The notes under the pieces: generated by a model | Seen by the model: only the letters and a program-made list of their open reading frames with translations | Database searches by the model: none | Told to the model about the DNA's origin: nothing | Made by a program: the position numbers and the translations under genes | Part shown: in pieces, positions 8,723 through 17,204 of the stretch | Layout of the letters: each line of letters begins with the position of its first letter | How positions within the stretch are numbered: the first letter of the stretch is position 1 | Assembly: GCF_001984155.1 (NCBI RefSeq) | Contig: NZ_MTQO01000035.1 | Location: 169,505 to 233,504 of the forward strand | From: Actinosynnema sp. ALI-1.44 | GTDB lineage: Bacteria > Actinomycetota > Actinomycetes > Mycobacteriales > Pseudonocardiaceae | Direction of reading: 5' to 3' | DNA length: 64,000 nucleotides

Positions 8723-11419
8723 CTACGGCAGGCGCCAGATCTGTGCGCCCGAGTTGTTGCAGTCGTAGATCTGCAACTGGGTTCCGTTGGCGGAATTGCT
8801 GTTCGGCACGTCCAGGCACCGCCCGGACGGCGAGTTCACCAACGCGCCGTTCACCTTGGGCCACCACTGTTGTGCACCTGTGCCGTTGCAGTCCCACAAC
8901 TGGACCTTGGTTCCGTTGTCCCGCTTGCTGCCGGAAACATCCAGGCACCGGCCCGCCGCACGGACCGTGCCGTCCGACTTTAAGGTCCACTGCTGCGCGA
9001 CCGAGCTGTTGCACTCCCACAGCCGCACGACGGAACCGCTGGACTGCGGCGGGTTCGCGTCGACGCACTTGCTCGCGAGGCCGGAGATCAGGCCGGTCCT
9101 CGGGGTCGCCGGGCCTACGTCGAACGACGGCGGCGCGTCCGCGGGCGCGCTGCCCCACGAGGTGTTCGGACCCGCGCCGAGCGTGAAGTCCAGCGTGCCA
9201 CCGTTGGCCACAATGGACTCAGGCAGCCAGGCGCGGTTCGATGCCTGACCGTTCACCCGCAGGCTCTGCACGTACTTGTTCGTGTCCGACGCGCCTGGGG
9301 CGTTGACGCTGATGGTCTTGCCGTTGCCCCTGCTGATCGTGACACTGGCGAACTGCGGGCTGGCCAGCACGAGCTCGGACCGGCCCGGCGCCTGCGGGTA
9401 CATGCCCAGCGCGGCCCACACCGCCCACGAGGACATCTGCCCGAGGTCGTCGTTGCCGACGATGCCTTCCGGCGCCGGTTTGAACAACGTCGTCAGCGCC
9501 CGCCGGACCACGTCCTGCGTCTTGTACGGCACGCCCGCGTACGCGTACGCCCACGGGGTGTTGAGCGTCGGCTCGTTGCCCAGGTAGGCCATGTTCTTGT
9601 TCGGTCCGGCGTTCAGCTCGGTGAAGAACGAGTCCAACCTGGACACCACAGGAGCGTTCCCGCCCATGGCGTCGAACAGGCCACGGTGGTTGTAGGGCAC
9701 CATCCACGCGTACTGGCCGCCGTTGCCTTCCACGAACTCGTTCTGCTGCGTCGGGCTGAAGCCCGGGAAGGTCGTGTCGGTGTTGCGCGGCTGGAGGTAC
9801 TTGTTGCCCGATTCGAAGAGGTTGCGCCAGTTCTGGGCGCGGCGCAGGAAGTTCTCGGCTGTCGCCTGGTCACCCAGGCGAGCGGCGAACTGGGAGATGG
9901 CGAAGTCGGCACTGGTGTACTCCAGCGTGGTCGACGCCGAACCCCAGACGTCCCCGAGGCCAGTCGGCACGTAGCCGTACTGGTTGTACTGCAACCAGCC
10001 CGGCCGCTGGCGGACATCGTTGACACCCGCCACGATCCGGCGCAGGCCGTCGACCGCGTCGAAGTTGGTCGCCCCGAACGCGTGCATGGTGGCGATGATC
10101 GCGGACACCGGGTCGCCGTTCATCACGCCCGTACCGCCGTTGGCCACGGTCCAACGGTCGAAGTACCCGCCGTATTTCCCCTGGTCGACCGCGGACTGGG
10201 CGATGTCGGCCGCTTCGGCGGGCGCGATCAGGGCGATCAGGGCCACCTGGGACCGGTAGACGTCCCAGCCGGAGAAGTTCGCGTACTGCGCGCGTCCGTT
10301 GGCCACCGTGTGGACCTGCTTGTCGAAGCCGGCGAACCTGCCGTCCACGTCGCTGAACACGTTGGGGTGCAACAACGAGTGGTAGAGCGCGGTGTAGAAC
10401 GTTCGCAGCTGCGCGTCGGTTCCGCCGGTGACGTTGATCCGGCCGAGCAGCCCGTTCCACGCGTCGCGCGTGCCGGTCTTGATCTCGTCGAAGCTCCTGG
10501 TGCCCTGCTCGGCACTGAGGTTGGCCTTCGCGCCGTCGAGGCTGACGAACGAGATCCCCACCCGCGCGGTGACCGTGGTGGCGTTGAAGGACACGAACGC
10601 CGACGCCGCCAACGGCGTCACGTCGCTCGTGGCCGCCGGGCCCTTGCGGGTTTCCACGCCCTTGGGCTGCGATGGGACGCTACCCGTGCCGCGGCCTTCG
10701 ATCGTCTTGCGGCTCTCGTCGACCTTGCCGTCCGCGCCCGCGACACCCGATGTCGCGAAGGGAGTGTCGAACACGGCATGGAAGTGGATGCGGTACCGGT
10801 TGCCCGCGCCGCAGAACCCGCCGCCGTCGGTGTAGCCGGACAACGTGTTGGCGCCGATGGTGATCGAACCGCTGGCCGAGTTGAACGCCTTGCCCGCGTC
10901 CACCGACAACGAGGCCCGTTGCCCTGCGGGATAGGTGAACCGGGCCATGCCCGTACGGGTCGTCGTGGTCAGTTCGGTGCGCAGGCCGTTGTCGAACTTC
11001 ACCGAGTAGTAGCCGGGTGAGGCGGACTCGTTGGCGTGCGAGAACGTGTAGTTGCCGACCGGGCTCGTGCCCAGCGCCGGCATGAACGGGATGTTGCCGA
11101 AGTCGCTGCAACCGGGGCCGGAGATGTGGGTCAGGCTGAAGCCCTTGATGCGGTTGTCGTCGTAGTGGTAGCCACCGTGCTGGTGCAGCACGGTGTCCGG
11201 GCTCCACTGCATCATCCCGAACGGAGCGTCCGCGCCGGGGAAGGTGTTGCCCGCGCCGCCGCCGTGCCCGAAGTCCGGGCCACCGGGTTTGGTTCCGACG
11301 AACGGATTGACGTACTGAGCGGGATCGTTCACAGCCAGTCTGGAAGGAGCGGCGGCTGCTGGTACGGCGGCGAACGTGAGCGCCGCCGCGAAGCCTAAGG
11401 CCGCGGCGAATACACGCAT
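8723..11419 (-). CDS. Secreted GH92 alpha-mannosidase with C-terminal ricin-type lectin domain
   Basis: This protein has 898 residues. A signal peptide (M-R-V-F-A-A-A-L-G-F-A-A-A-L) is followed by the GH92 catalytic region, which opens V-N-P-F-V-G-T and carries G-N-T-F-P-G-A, P-F-G-M-M-Q-W-S-P-D and G-N-D-D-L-G-Q-M-S-S-W. GH92 enzymes are calcium-dependent exo-alpha-mannosidases, often alpha-1,2-specific. The last 120 residues form a ricin-B-like lectin with three Q-x-W repeats (Q-Q-W-T, Q-Q-W-W, Q-I-W-R), which probably anchors the enzyme to glycans. ATG 11419 follows GGAG. A LacI-type operator lies 24 bases upstream, so the gene is probably induced by a sugar. Confidence 0.93.
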   Translation of the reverse strand: MRVFAAALGFAAALTFAAVPAAAAPSRLAVNDPAQYVNPFVGTKPGGPDFGHGGGAGNTFPGADAPFGMMQWSPDTVLHQHGGYHYDDNRIKGFSLTHISGPGCSDFGNIPFMPALGTSPVGNYTFSHANESASPGYYSVKFDNGLRTELTTTTRTGMARFTYPAGQRASLSVDAGKAFNSASGSITIGANTLSGYTDGGGFCGAGNRYRIHFHAVFDTPFATSGVAGADGKVDESRKTIEGRGTGSVPSQPKGVETRKGPAATSDVTPLAASAFVSFNATTVTARVGISFVSLDGAKANLSAEQGTRSFDEIKTGTRDAWNGLLGRINVTGGTDAQLRTFYTALYHSLLHPNVFSDVDGRFAGFDKQVHTVANGRAQYANFSGWDVYRSQVALIALIAPAEAADIAQSAVDQGKYGGYFDRWTVANGGTGVMNGDPVSAIIATMHAFGATNFDAVDGLRRIVAGVNDVRQRPGWLQYNQYGYVPTGLGDVWGSASTTLEYTSADFAISQFAARLGDQATAENFLRRAQNWRNLFESGNKYLQPRNTDTTFPGFSPTQQNEFVEGNGGQYAWMVPYNHRGLFDAMGGNAPVVSRLDSFFTELNAGPNKNMAYLGNEPTLNTPWAYAYAGVPYKTQDVVRRALTTLFKPAPEGIVGNDDLGQMSSWAVWAALGMYPQAPGRSELVLASPQFASVTISRGNGKTISVNAPGASDTNKYVQSLRVNGQASNRAWLPESIVANGGTLDFTLGAGPNTSWGSAPADAPPSFDVGPATPRTGLISGLASKCVDANPPQSSGSVVRLWECNSSVAQQWTLKSDGTVRAAGRCLDVSGSKRDNGTKVQLWDCNGTGAQQWWPKVNGALVNSPSGRCLDVPNSNSANGTQLQIYDCNNSGAQIWRLP

Positions 11420-11442
11420 GGCTTCTCCTGCAGGATGGAGGG

Positions 11443-11456
11443 TGACAACGTTGTCA
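11443..11456. promoter_or_regulatory. LacI-type operator upstream of the GH92 gene
   Basis: TGACAACGTTGTCA is a perfect 14-base palindrome with a central CG, the form bound by LacI-family repressors of sugar-utilisation genes in actinomycetes. It lies 24 bases before the ATG of the mannosidase. No LacI-family gene is present in the window, so the repressor must be encoded elsewhere. Confidence 0.7.
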
Positions 11457-11511
11457 ACACTCATTTTCGCAGCCCGGAAAGCGCTGGGAAACCACCGCTC
11501 GGCTTAACCCG

Positions 11512-13032
11512 TCAGGGCGCGCCCGGCGGGAGAACGGGAAGGCCCGACGGCGCCCCCTCCGCCAGCAGGCCACGCAGGACATCGGTGTCCATGTGCTCGG
11601 CGACCAGATCACCGAGCAGGTCGAGTTGCGCCTCACGGGCGGCGGCGAAGGAGGTGCCCGGCGCCGCGCGGAATCCCGACCGTCCCGCGTGGCCCGCCGC
11701 CCAGTCCAGCAACGCGCGGCGGGGCTCGTCGTTCTCCAGCAGGCCATGCCAGTGCGTGCCCGCGACCGCACCACTGAGTACACCTTCGGGGGTACCGTCC
11801 GACAGCGTCACCAGGCCGTCGGCGGGCTGGTCGACGACCGTGCCGTGGTGGATCTCGTATCCCGTCGCCGGGTGGCCGAGAACGAACCCGTCCGGGCGGC
11901 GCAGGATCTTGTCCCGCCGGAACTCGAACTCCACGTCGAGCAGACCCAGGCCGGGCACGGCCCCGGCGCCGGATTCATACGAATCAGTGATCTTCGTGCC
12001 CAGCATCTGGAACCCGCCGCAGATGCCGAGCACCGGCAGCCCGCGCCGGGCGTGGTCGGCGACGGCGTCGGCGAGGCCGTTGCGCCGCAACCACTCCAGG
12101 TCGTGCACGGTGGCCTTCGAGCCGGGCAGGACGACGAGGTCGGCGTCCGCCAGACGGGACGGCTCCGTCACGAACCGCACCGACACACCAGGTTCGCACG
12201 CCAGCGCCTCGACGTCGGTGCCGTTGGAGATCCTGGGCAGCCGCACGACGGCCACGCGCAGCCACTGCTCCCCCACTGGCGGGCGCGGTCTGCCCACCAC
12301 GCCGTCGGCGGTGTACGACAGCGAGTCCTCCGCGTCCAGCCAGAGGTCCACGTTCCACGGCAGCACACCGAGCACGCGCCGCCCGGTGAGGCCCCTGAGC
12401 TGGTCCAGACCGGGGCGCAGCAGCGCGGGGTCGCCGCGGAACTTGTTGATCACGAAGCCCGCGACAAGCGCTTGGTCGGCGGGTGAGAGCAGCGCGACCG
12501 TGCCGTACAGGTGGGCGAACACGCCGCCGCGGTCGATGTCGCCGACAACGATGACGGGCAGGTCCGCGGCCCTGGCCAGTCCCATGTTGGCGATGTCGTC
12601 GCGACGCAGGTTGATCTCCGTCGGCGACCCGGCGCCCTCGCACACGACCACGTCGTACTCGGCACGCAGGCCTTCCAAAGTGGAGAGCACCGTCTGGAAC
12701 AGCTCGGGCTTGCGGTCCCGATAGGACAACGCGGTGCTCTGCCCGATCACCTTGCCCAGCAGGACCACCTGCGACGTGCGGTCGCCGCCGGGTTTGAGCA
12801 GGACGGGGTTGAACCGGACACTCGGGACGAGCCCGGCAGCCGCGGCCTGCAGTGCCTGCGCCCGGCCGATCTCCCCGCCGTCCGGGGTGACCACGGAGTT
12901 GTTGGACATGTTCTGCGCCTTGAACGGCGCGACCCGGACACCTTGCCGCGCCAGCCACCGGCACAGGCCCGCGACCAGCACACTCTTGCCCGCGTCCGAC
13001 GACGTCCCGGCTACCAACAGGCCTCCGCTCAC
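11512..13032 (-). CDS. cobQ: Cobyric acid synthase (glutamine-hydrolysing)
   Basis: At 506 residues it matches the usual family length. The N-terminal P-loop region is [12 protein letters not shown], followed by [10 protein letters not shown]. The C-terminal triad-type glutaminase has the nucleophile Cys in [11 protein letters not shown] and a His in G-T-H-W-H-G. The enzyme amidates side chains b, d, e and g of adenosylcobyrinic acid a,c-diamide. GTG 13032 begins the conserved fold; an upstream ATG at 13080 is possible but adds non-conserved residues. The gene stands alone, divergent from 13139-13573, and no B12 riboswitch was seen before it. Confidence 0.93.
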   Translation of the reverse strand: MSGGLLVAGTSSDAGKSVLVAGLCRWLARQGVRVAPFKAQNMSNNSVVTPDGGEIGRAQALQAAAAGLVPSVRFNPVLLKPGGDRTSQVVLLGKVIGQSTALSYRDRKPELFQTVLSTLEGLRAEYDVVVCEGAGSPTEINLRRDDIANMGLARAADLPVIVVGDIDRGGVFAHLYGTVALLSPADQALVAGFVINKFRGDPALLRPGLDQLRGLTGRRVLGVLPWNVDLWLDAEDSLSYTADGVVGRPRPPVGEQWLRVAVVRLPRISNGTDVEALACEPGVSVRFVTEPSRLADADLVVLPGSKATVHDLEWLRRNGLADAVADHARRGLPVLGICGGFQMLGTKITDSYESGAGAVPGLGLLDVEFEFRRDKILRRPDGFVLGHPATGYEIHHGTVVDQPADGLVTLSDGTPEGVLSGAVAGTHWHGLLENDEPRRALLDWAAGHAGRSGFRAAPGTSFAAAREAQLDLLGDLVAEHMDTDVLRGLLAEGAPSGLPVLPPGAP

Positions 13033-13082
13033 CCGGCGAACCCTATCGGGATAGTGTCTTGACACCCCTGGAGCACACATGT

Positions 13083-13098
13083 TCGAACACGTGTTCTA
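13083..13098. promoter_or_regulatory. Possible LexA (SOS) box
   Basis: TCGAACACGTGTTCTA matches the actinobacterial SOS-box form TCGAAC-N4-GTTCGA at 11 of 12 fixed positions, and its core GAACACGTGTTC is a perfect palindrome. It overlaps a -10-like TAGGAT (13097-13102) in front of the gene at 13139, where a bound repressor would block transcription. Confidence 0.5.
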
Positions 13099-13138
13099 GG
13101 ATGCATTACCCCCTCCACGTGACCACGAAAGGACCAGG

Positions 13139-13573
13139 ATGACCGCTCCAACCGCCGAGGCGGCTACTAGCGCTCCCGGTGACGAGGAGGTGCCTGCCTC
13201 GACCAACGAAGAGGGCACCGAAGCGACTGCTGAGGAGACTCCAGTGGTTGAGGAAAAGCCCAAGCGCGCCGCTCGGACCAAGAGCACCGCGAAGAAGACC
13301 CGCACTGTCGAGCTCACGCTGACCGTGACGGGCACACTCGACGGCAACTGGCAGGCCGACCTGATGCACGGCACGTCCCGTGTCGTGCAGGGCCTCTCCA
13401 TCCCCGCCGCCGCGGTCGCCAAGGCCGCGCAGGAGCTGCACCCGGAGATCGCAGAGAAGATCGAAGAGGTGATCAACGCCGCCCGCGAGCAGCACGAGTC
13501 GCGGCTGCGTGAACTCGAGGAGGAGATGGCCAAGGTCAAGCAGGCCCTCGCCGACCTCGGCGAAGACGCCTGA
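13139..13573 (+). CDS. Conserved actinobacterial protein, probably DUF6319-like
   Basis: The protein has 144 residues with ATG 13139 and AAAGGA upstream. The first 45 residues are acidic and low-complexity, and a short basic stretch follows (K-P-K-R-A-A-R-T-K-S-T-A-K-K). A compact beta-rich segment (about 58-85, V-E-L-T-L-T-V-T-G-T) and a long C-terminal coiled coil (about 95-142, rich in E, K and A) follow. The basic stretch could bind nucleic acid or phospholipid. I think it belongs to the uncharacterised DUF6319 group, but this is from memory. A possible SOS box lies in its promoter, which would tie it to DNA damage. Confidence 0.65.
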   Translation: MTAPTAEAATSAPGDEEVPASTNEEGTEATAEETPVVEEKPKRAARTKSTAKKTRTVELTLTVTGTLDGNWQADLMHGTSRVVQGLSIPAAAVAKAAQELHPEIAEKIEEVINAAREQHESRLRELEEEMAKVKQALADLGEDA

Positions 13574-13592
13574 CGACCCCGCATCCGCCGCC

Positions 13593-13615
13593 GGCGCGTC
13601 CCGTGGGGACGCGCC
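13593..13615 (+). terminator. Hairpin terminator after the DUF6319-like gene
   Basis: GGCGCGTCCC and GGGACGCGCC form a perfect 10-bp stem around a GTG loop, starting 20 bases after the stop. There is no clear T run, as is common in high-G+C actinomycetes. Confidence 0.65.
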
Positions 13616-13745
13616 AGCGGTGGCGTGTGTCAAGGGCGCCGCACGATCCGAGCGGCCCACTCGTCGCCCGCCTCGCGCAGCCGGGCCACCACGTCGGCTC
13701 GCCGGACCGGGAGACGGACGGAACTCTACTGGCACACCACTTGCG

Positions 13746-14513
13746 CTACGGGCGGTTCAGCCGGTGCTGGATCGCGTCGAAGAAGGCCGTCTTGGCGATG
13801 GTGTACTTGTCGTAGTTCGTTTCGCCCGCGTTGGCTTCGACCAGGCCGCGCTTCATCCGTTCGTAGTCGCCGCGCAGGGTTTCGTCGGAACGCAACAGGT
13901 CACGGAACCGGGTCGTGTAGTGCCACCAGGGCGAATCGAGTTGGCGGACGTGCAGGATGGCGTACTGCCCGGGATCAGCCGAGGCGAAAAGCCTTTTCTC
14001 CCAGAAGTTCCCGGCACCCCTCGGGTTGTCCCGCAACACGCCGGGCGAGTTCGGGGCGATCTTGGCCACGTCCACGAACCCCGCTCGGGCCACGGCGGCG
14101 TCGATACCGTCGACGTCCCGCAGCGACGGGACGCCGATCTGCAGGTCGACGATGGGTTTCGCGGCCAGGCCCTGGACCGAGGTCGAGCCGATGTGGTCCC
14201 ACGCGTAGTCCGGCCTGGCCACGAACCGGGCCAGTCGCCGCAGCAGCCTGTCCGCGGTCACGGCCCACTCCGGGTTGTGCGGCTCAAGGCGCGGGGCACC
14301 GAACCGGGCGACCCTGCCGTCCGCCAGGTTGCCGACGAGCAGGGACAGCCGGGTCTCCCACAGCTCATCGATATCCTTTGTGGACGCCACGACCACGTCC
14401 GCGGCCGCCGACGGCTCCCCCACCGCGATCACCAGACCCGCGTCGTCGGCATCCGTCCACGTGACGCCCGGGTATCGCCTGTCCGGTTCCGCACCGATCA
14501 GCGCCAGTCTCAC
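13746..14513 (-). CDS. GrpB-domain protein with a shrunken CoaE-like N-terminus
   Basis: The protein has 255 residues. Residues about 75-250 are a GrpB/UPF0157 domain, a nucleotidyltransferase fold with D-H-I-G-S-T-S-V-Q-G-L and P-I-V-D-L-Q-I. The preceding part, especially L-W-E-T-R-L, resembles the linker of mycobacterial CoaE proteins, in which a dephospho-CoA kinase is fused to GrpB. Here the kinase part is only about 70 residues long and has no P-loop, so kinase activity is not expected. GTG 14513 overlaps the stop of the upstream hydrolase gene as GTGA. It is the last gene of a three-gene operon. Confidence 0.75.
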   Translation of the reverse strand: MRLALIGAEPDRRYPGVTWTDADDAGLVIAVGEPSAAADVVVASTKDIDELWETRLSLLVGNLADGRVARFGAPRLEPHNPEWAVTADRLLRRLARFVARPDYAWDHIGSTSVQGLAAKPIVDLQIGVPSLRDVDGIDAAVARAGFVDVAKIAPNSPGVLRDNPRGAGNFWEKRLFASADPGQYAILHVRQLDSPWWHYTTRFRDLLRSDETLRGDYERMKRGLVEANAGETNYDKYTIAKTAFFDAIQHRLNRP

Positions 14514-15559
14514 AAGCTGGCTCGCCAGCGGCGTACCTCACCATCCACAAGTTCCACTGAACCGACCTTACGCATGTACTGCAGGTGGGCGCCAGTTTCG
14601 GCGACGGCACTGCGGCGCATGATGCCGCGCACGTTCTCCCAGCCGCGCGACCACGTCAGCTTCTCGGTGATCTCCCACGTGGTGGACTCGCCGTTGGCGC
14701 GCAACACCGTGGTGATCTCGTCGCAGCGTTCCTGGTGGTGCTGGATCAGCGCGAGCGTCCGGCGTGCGACACCGCGGAAGCGGTACTCGTGCGCGGGCAG
14801 CACTTCCGCGTCGTCGTAGGCGGCGATCCGTTCCAGTGACGCGATGTAGCTGGACAACGGGTTGTCGTCACCGACGACCAGTCCGATGTTCGGGCTGATC
14901 CGCGGCAGCACGTGGTCGCCCGTGAGCAACACGCCCCTGGCCTCGTCGTACAGGCAGATGTGGCCAGGTGTGTGTCCCGGCGTCCACACCGCACGCATCG
15001 TCCGCGCGCCGTGCGGCACGACGTCGCCGTCGTCCAGCAGGATGTCCGGCATCGCCAGGTCCATGAACGGTTTCAAGGCCTCGCCGCTGAACTCCAGCTT
15101 CGCCGCGACGTCCGCCGGAATGCCGGAGGCGCGCAACCAGTCGCGGTCGTACGAGGACTCCGTGGTCTCGGCGAGTCGCGCGGGCAGCACCTCGCGCTCG
15201 GCCGGGTGCATCGCGATCCACGCACCGGATTCCTGCTTCAGGCGCGCGCTCAGGCCATGGTGGTCCGCGTGCATGTGGGTGACGACGATACCGACCACAT
15301 CGGACACCGACGCGCCCGCGACGGCGAGGCCCGCCACCAGCCCGTCCCACGTCTCGGGCGCGAACCAGCCCGGGTCGACGACCACGACACCCTCGTCAGC
15401 GATCGACAGGTACGCGTTCGTGTAACGCAGCGGGTTGTGCGGGATCGGCACGGGGACCGACCACAGGTCGTCCCTGACACGCTCGACCGGCGGGATTTCC
15501 TTGCGCTTCCACGCTTCCCACTGGCCCTGGGCACTCGGCTCGGCCGGGACAGTGCTCAT
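14510..15559 (-). CDS. Metallo-beta-lactamase fold hydrolase
   Basis: ATG 15559 gives 349 residues and overlaps the upstream stop as ATGA. The zinc-binding signature T-H-M-H-A-D-H-H-G is clear, with further ligands in G-H-T-P-G-H, L-L-T-G-D-H and the late P-A-H-E-Y. The C-terminal 80 residues form a winged-helix-like tail, as in LACTB2-type and other MBL hydrolases. The substrate cannot be read from the sequence. Genes on both sides overlap it (an LLM oxidoreductase upstream, GrpB downstream), so it probably acts with the oxidoreductase. A longer frame to 15766 runs inside the upstream gene and is rejected. Confidence 0.88.
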   Translation of the reverse strand: MSTVPAEPSAQGQWEAWKRKEIPPVERVRDDLWSVPVPIPHNPLRYTNAYLSIADEGVVVVDPGWFAPETWDGLVAGLAVAGASVSDVVGIVVTHMHADHHGLSARLKQESGAWIAMHPAEREVLPARLAETTESSYDRDWLRASGIPADVAAKLEFSGEALKPFMDLAMPDILLDDGDVVPHGARTMRAVWTPGHTPGHICLYDEARGVLLTGDHVLPRISPNIGLVVGDDNPLSSYIASLERIAAYDDAEVLPAHEYRFRGVARRTLALIQHHQERCDEITTVLRANGESTTWEITEKLTWSRGWENVRGIMRRSAVAETGAHLQYMRKVGSVELVDGEVRRWRASL

Positions 15560-16578
15560 GCGACGATTTCCGAGAGCGCTCGCAGCGTCTTCACGTCCGC
15601 GTTCACCAGCAAGGTCGTGACCACGCTTTCCTTCCAGGCGGCGAGTTCGTCCTTGATCTTGGCCAGCGGGCCGATCAGCGAGATGTCCTCGACCATCCGG
15701 GTCGGTACGGCGGCGATCGCCTCGGCCTTGTGGCCGTCGAGGTAGAGTTCCTGGATCTTCGCGCACTCGGCCTCGTACCCGAGGCGGGCGAAGACGTCGA
15801 AGTGGAAGTTCGCGCCCTTGGCGCCCATTCCACCGATGTAGAGCCCGAGCATCGGCCGTACCCAGTCGGCGGCCTGCTCCACGTCGTCGTTGACGATGAC
15901 GGGAAGGAACGCGGGCACTTCGAACGTGTCCCAGTCGCGGCGCGCACCGGGCTTGTCGAACCCGTTGCGCAGCGCGGCCTTGTAGAAGTCGTTGCTGCGC
16001 GGGGAGAAGAACAGCGGCAGCCAGCCGTCGGCGATCTCGGCGGCCAGTGCGACGTTCTTCGGGCCCTCGGCGGCGAGGTAGATCGGGATGTCGGTCCGAA
16101 GTGGATGAACAGTGGACTTCAACGGCTTGCCGAGCCCGGCGCCGCCCTGGTAGGGCAGCTGGTAGAACTGCCCGGAGTACTCGACGCGCTCACGCGCGAT
16201 GACCTTGCGCACGATCTCGACGTACTCACGGGTGCGCGCCAACGGCTTGGGGTACGGCTGGCCGTACCAGCCTTCGACCACCTGGGGCCCGGAAGCACCG
16301 AGCCCGAGGACGAACCGGCCACCGGACAGGTGGTCGAGGGTCAGCGCGGCCATCGCCGTGGCAGTGGGCGTCCGCGCGGACAGCTGGAGGATGTTGGTGC
16401 CCAGGCGGACAGTCTCGGTCTTCGCGCCCCACCACGCCAACGGCGTCAGGCAGTCGGAGCCGTACGCCTCCGCGGCCCAGATCGAGTCGAAACCCAGCCG
16501 TTCGGCCTCGGCGATGGCCTCATCGACGCCCGCGGGTGGGCCGGACGACCAGTAACCGGTGTGGAACCCGAGCTTCAC
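15556..16578 (-). CDS. LLM-class F420-dependent oxidoreductase
   Basis: The 340-residue protein has a luciferase-like barrel: a start of V-K-L-G-F-H-T-G-Y-W, a middle L-D-H-L-S-G-G-R-F-V-L-G-L-G-A-S-G-P-Q and a late G-P-L-A-K-I-K-D-E-L. This matches the mycobacterial F420-dependent family, although FMN use cannot be excluded. GTG 16578 is chosen for the GGGGAG just upstream; ATG 16599 is possible. It leads an operon with the MBL hydrolase and GrpB genes. The divergent PadR gene and the operator-like repeats in the gap suggest PadR control. Substrate unknown. Confidence 0.88.
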   Translation of the reverse strand: MKLGFHTGYWSSGPPAGVDEAIAEAERLGFDSIWAAEAYGSDCLTPLAWWGAKTETVRLGTNILQLSARTPTATAMAALTLDHLSGGRFVLGLGASGPQVVEGWYGQPYPKPLARTREYVEIVRKVIARERVEYSGQFYQLPYQGGAGLGKPLKSTVHPLRTDIPIYLAAEGPKNVALAAEIADGWLPLFFSPRSNDFYKAALRNGFDKPGARRDWDTFEVPAFLPVIVNDDVEQAADWVRPMLGLYIGGMGAKGANFHFDVFARLGYEAECAKIQELYLDGHKAEAIAAVPTRMVEDISLIGPLAKIKDELAAWKESVVTTLLVNADVKTLRALSEIVA

Positions 16579-16592
16579 ACGCGTCTCCCCAC

Positions 16593-16626
16593 TACTCAAT
16601 TTCTTGAGTAATCATATCCTTGAGTA
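16593..16626. promoter_or_regulatory. Operator-like repeats between the LLM operon and padR-type gene
   Basis: TACTCAA-N4-TTGAGTA (16593-16610) is a perfect inverted repeat, and a third half-site TTGAGTA follows at 16620-16626. The gap is A+T-rich and serves two divergent promoters. The adjacent PadR regulator is the obvious binder, giving joint repression of its own gene and of the oxidoreductase operon. Confidence 0.65.
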
Positions 16627-16652
16627 CTATCTTGGCAAGAGACAGGAGACAC

Positions 16653-17204
16653 ATGGCACTTCGGCACGCACTGCTGGCAGCGCTGCTGGACCGCGAACTG
16701 AGCGGCTACCAGCTGACGAAGCTGTTCGACCTGGCGGCGTCCTCCTTCTGGCACGCGTCGTCCCAGCAGCTCTACGCCGAACTGGCCAAACTCGAAGCAG
16801 ACGGCCTGCTGACCGGCCATGAAGTCGTCCAACACGGCCGCCCGAACAAGCGTGTCTTCGCCCTCACCGACAACGGCCGCGACGAGCTGGCCCGGTTCAC
16901 CGCGGCCCCGACGAAGCCGATCTCGATCCGCGACGACCTGATCGTGAAGGCCTACGCCGAGCACGCGGCAGACCCGAGCGTACTGATCAAGCAGCTCGAA
17001 GACAGGCTGGCCCAGTCCCGCGCGAAGGACGAGTTCCTCCAGTCGCAGCTGGCCCGGTTGCGTGACGGGAAGTCGGAGGAGGAGTACCTGGCTTCGGCCG
17101 AGAACATCGGTCCTTACCTGGCGGGTACGCGTGGGCGGATGTATCTGCGGGACGAGATCGACTGGTGCGAGTGGGCTTCCGGGGTGCTACGAAACCGTTC
17201 CTGA
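16653..17204 (+). CDS. PadR-family transcriptional regulator
   Basis: ATG 16653 gives 183 residues and has AGGAG seven bases upstream. The N-terminal winged helix (about 1-80) contains A-L-L-D-R-E-L-S-G-Y-Q-L and L-Y-A-E-L-A-K-L-E-A-D-G-L-L, as in PadR proteins. The C-terminal Vir-type helical region (about 90-180) would dimerise. It is divergent from the LLM oxidoreductase operon and probably represses it through the repeats at 16593-16626. Its 3' end overlaps the 3' end of the CHAT gene on the other strand by 18 bases. Confidence 0.9.
   Translation: MALRHALLAALLDRELSGYQLTKLFDLAASSFWHASSQQLYAELAKLEADGLLTGHEVVQHGRPNKRVFALTDNGRDELARFTAAPTKPISIRDDLIVKAYAEHAADPSVLIKQLEDRLAQSRAKDEFLQSQLARLRDGKSEEEYLASAENIGPYLAGTRGRMYLRDEIDWCEWASGVLRNRS

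Noticed and set aside
13630..13715. Short minus-strand frame coding A-D-V-V-A-R-L-R-E-A-G-D-E-W
   Set aside because: It looks protein-like but has fewer than 30 codons between stops, no start signal and no family match; it could be a tiny gene remnant, but this is too weak to annotate.
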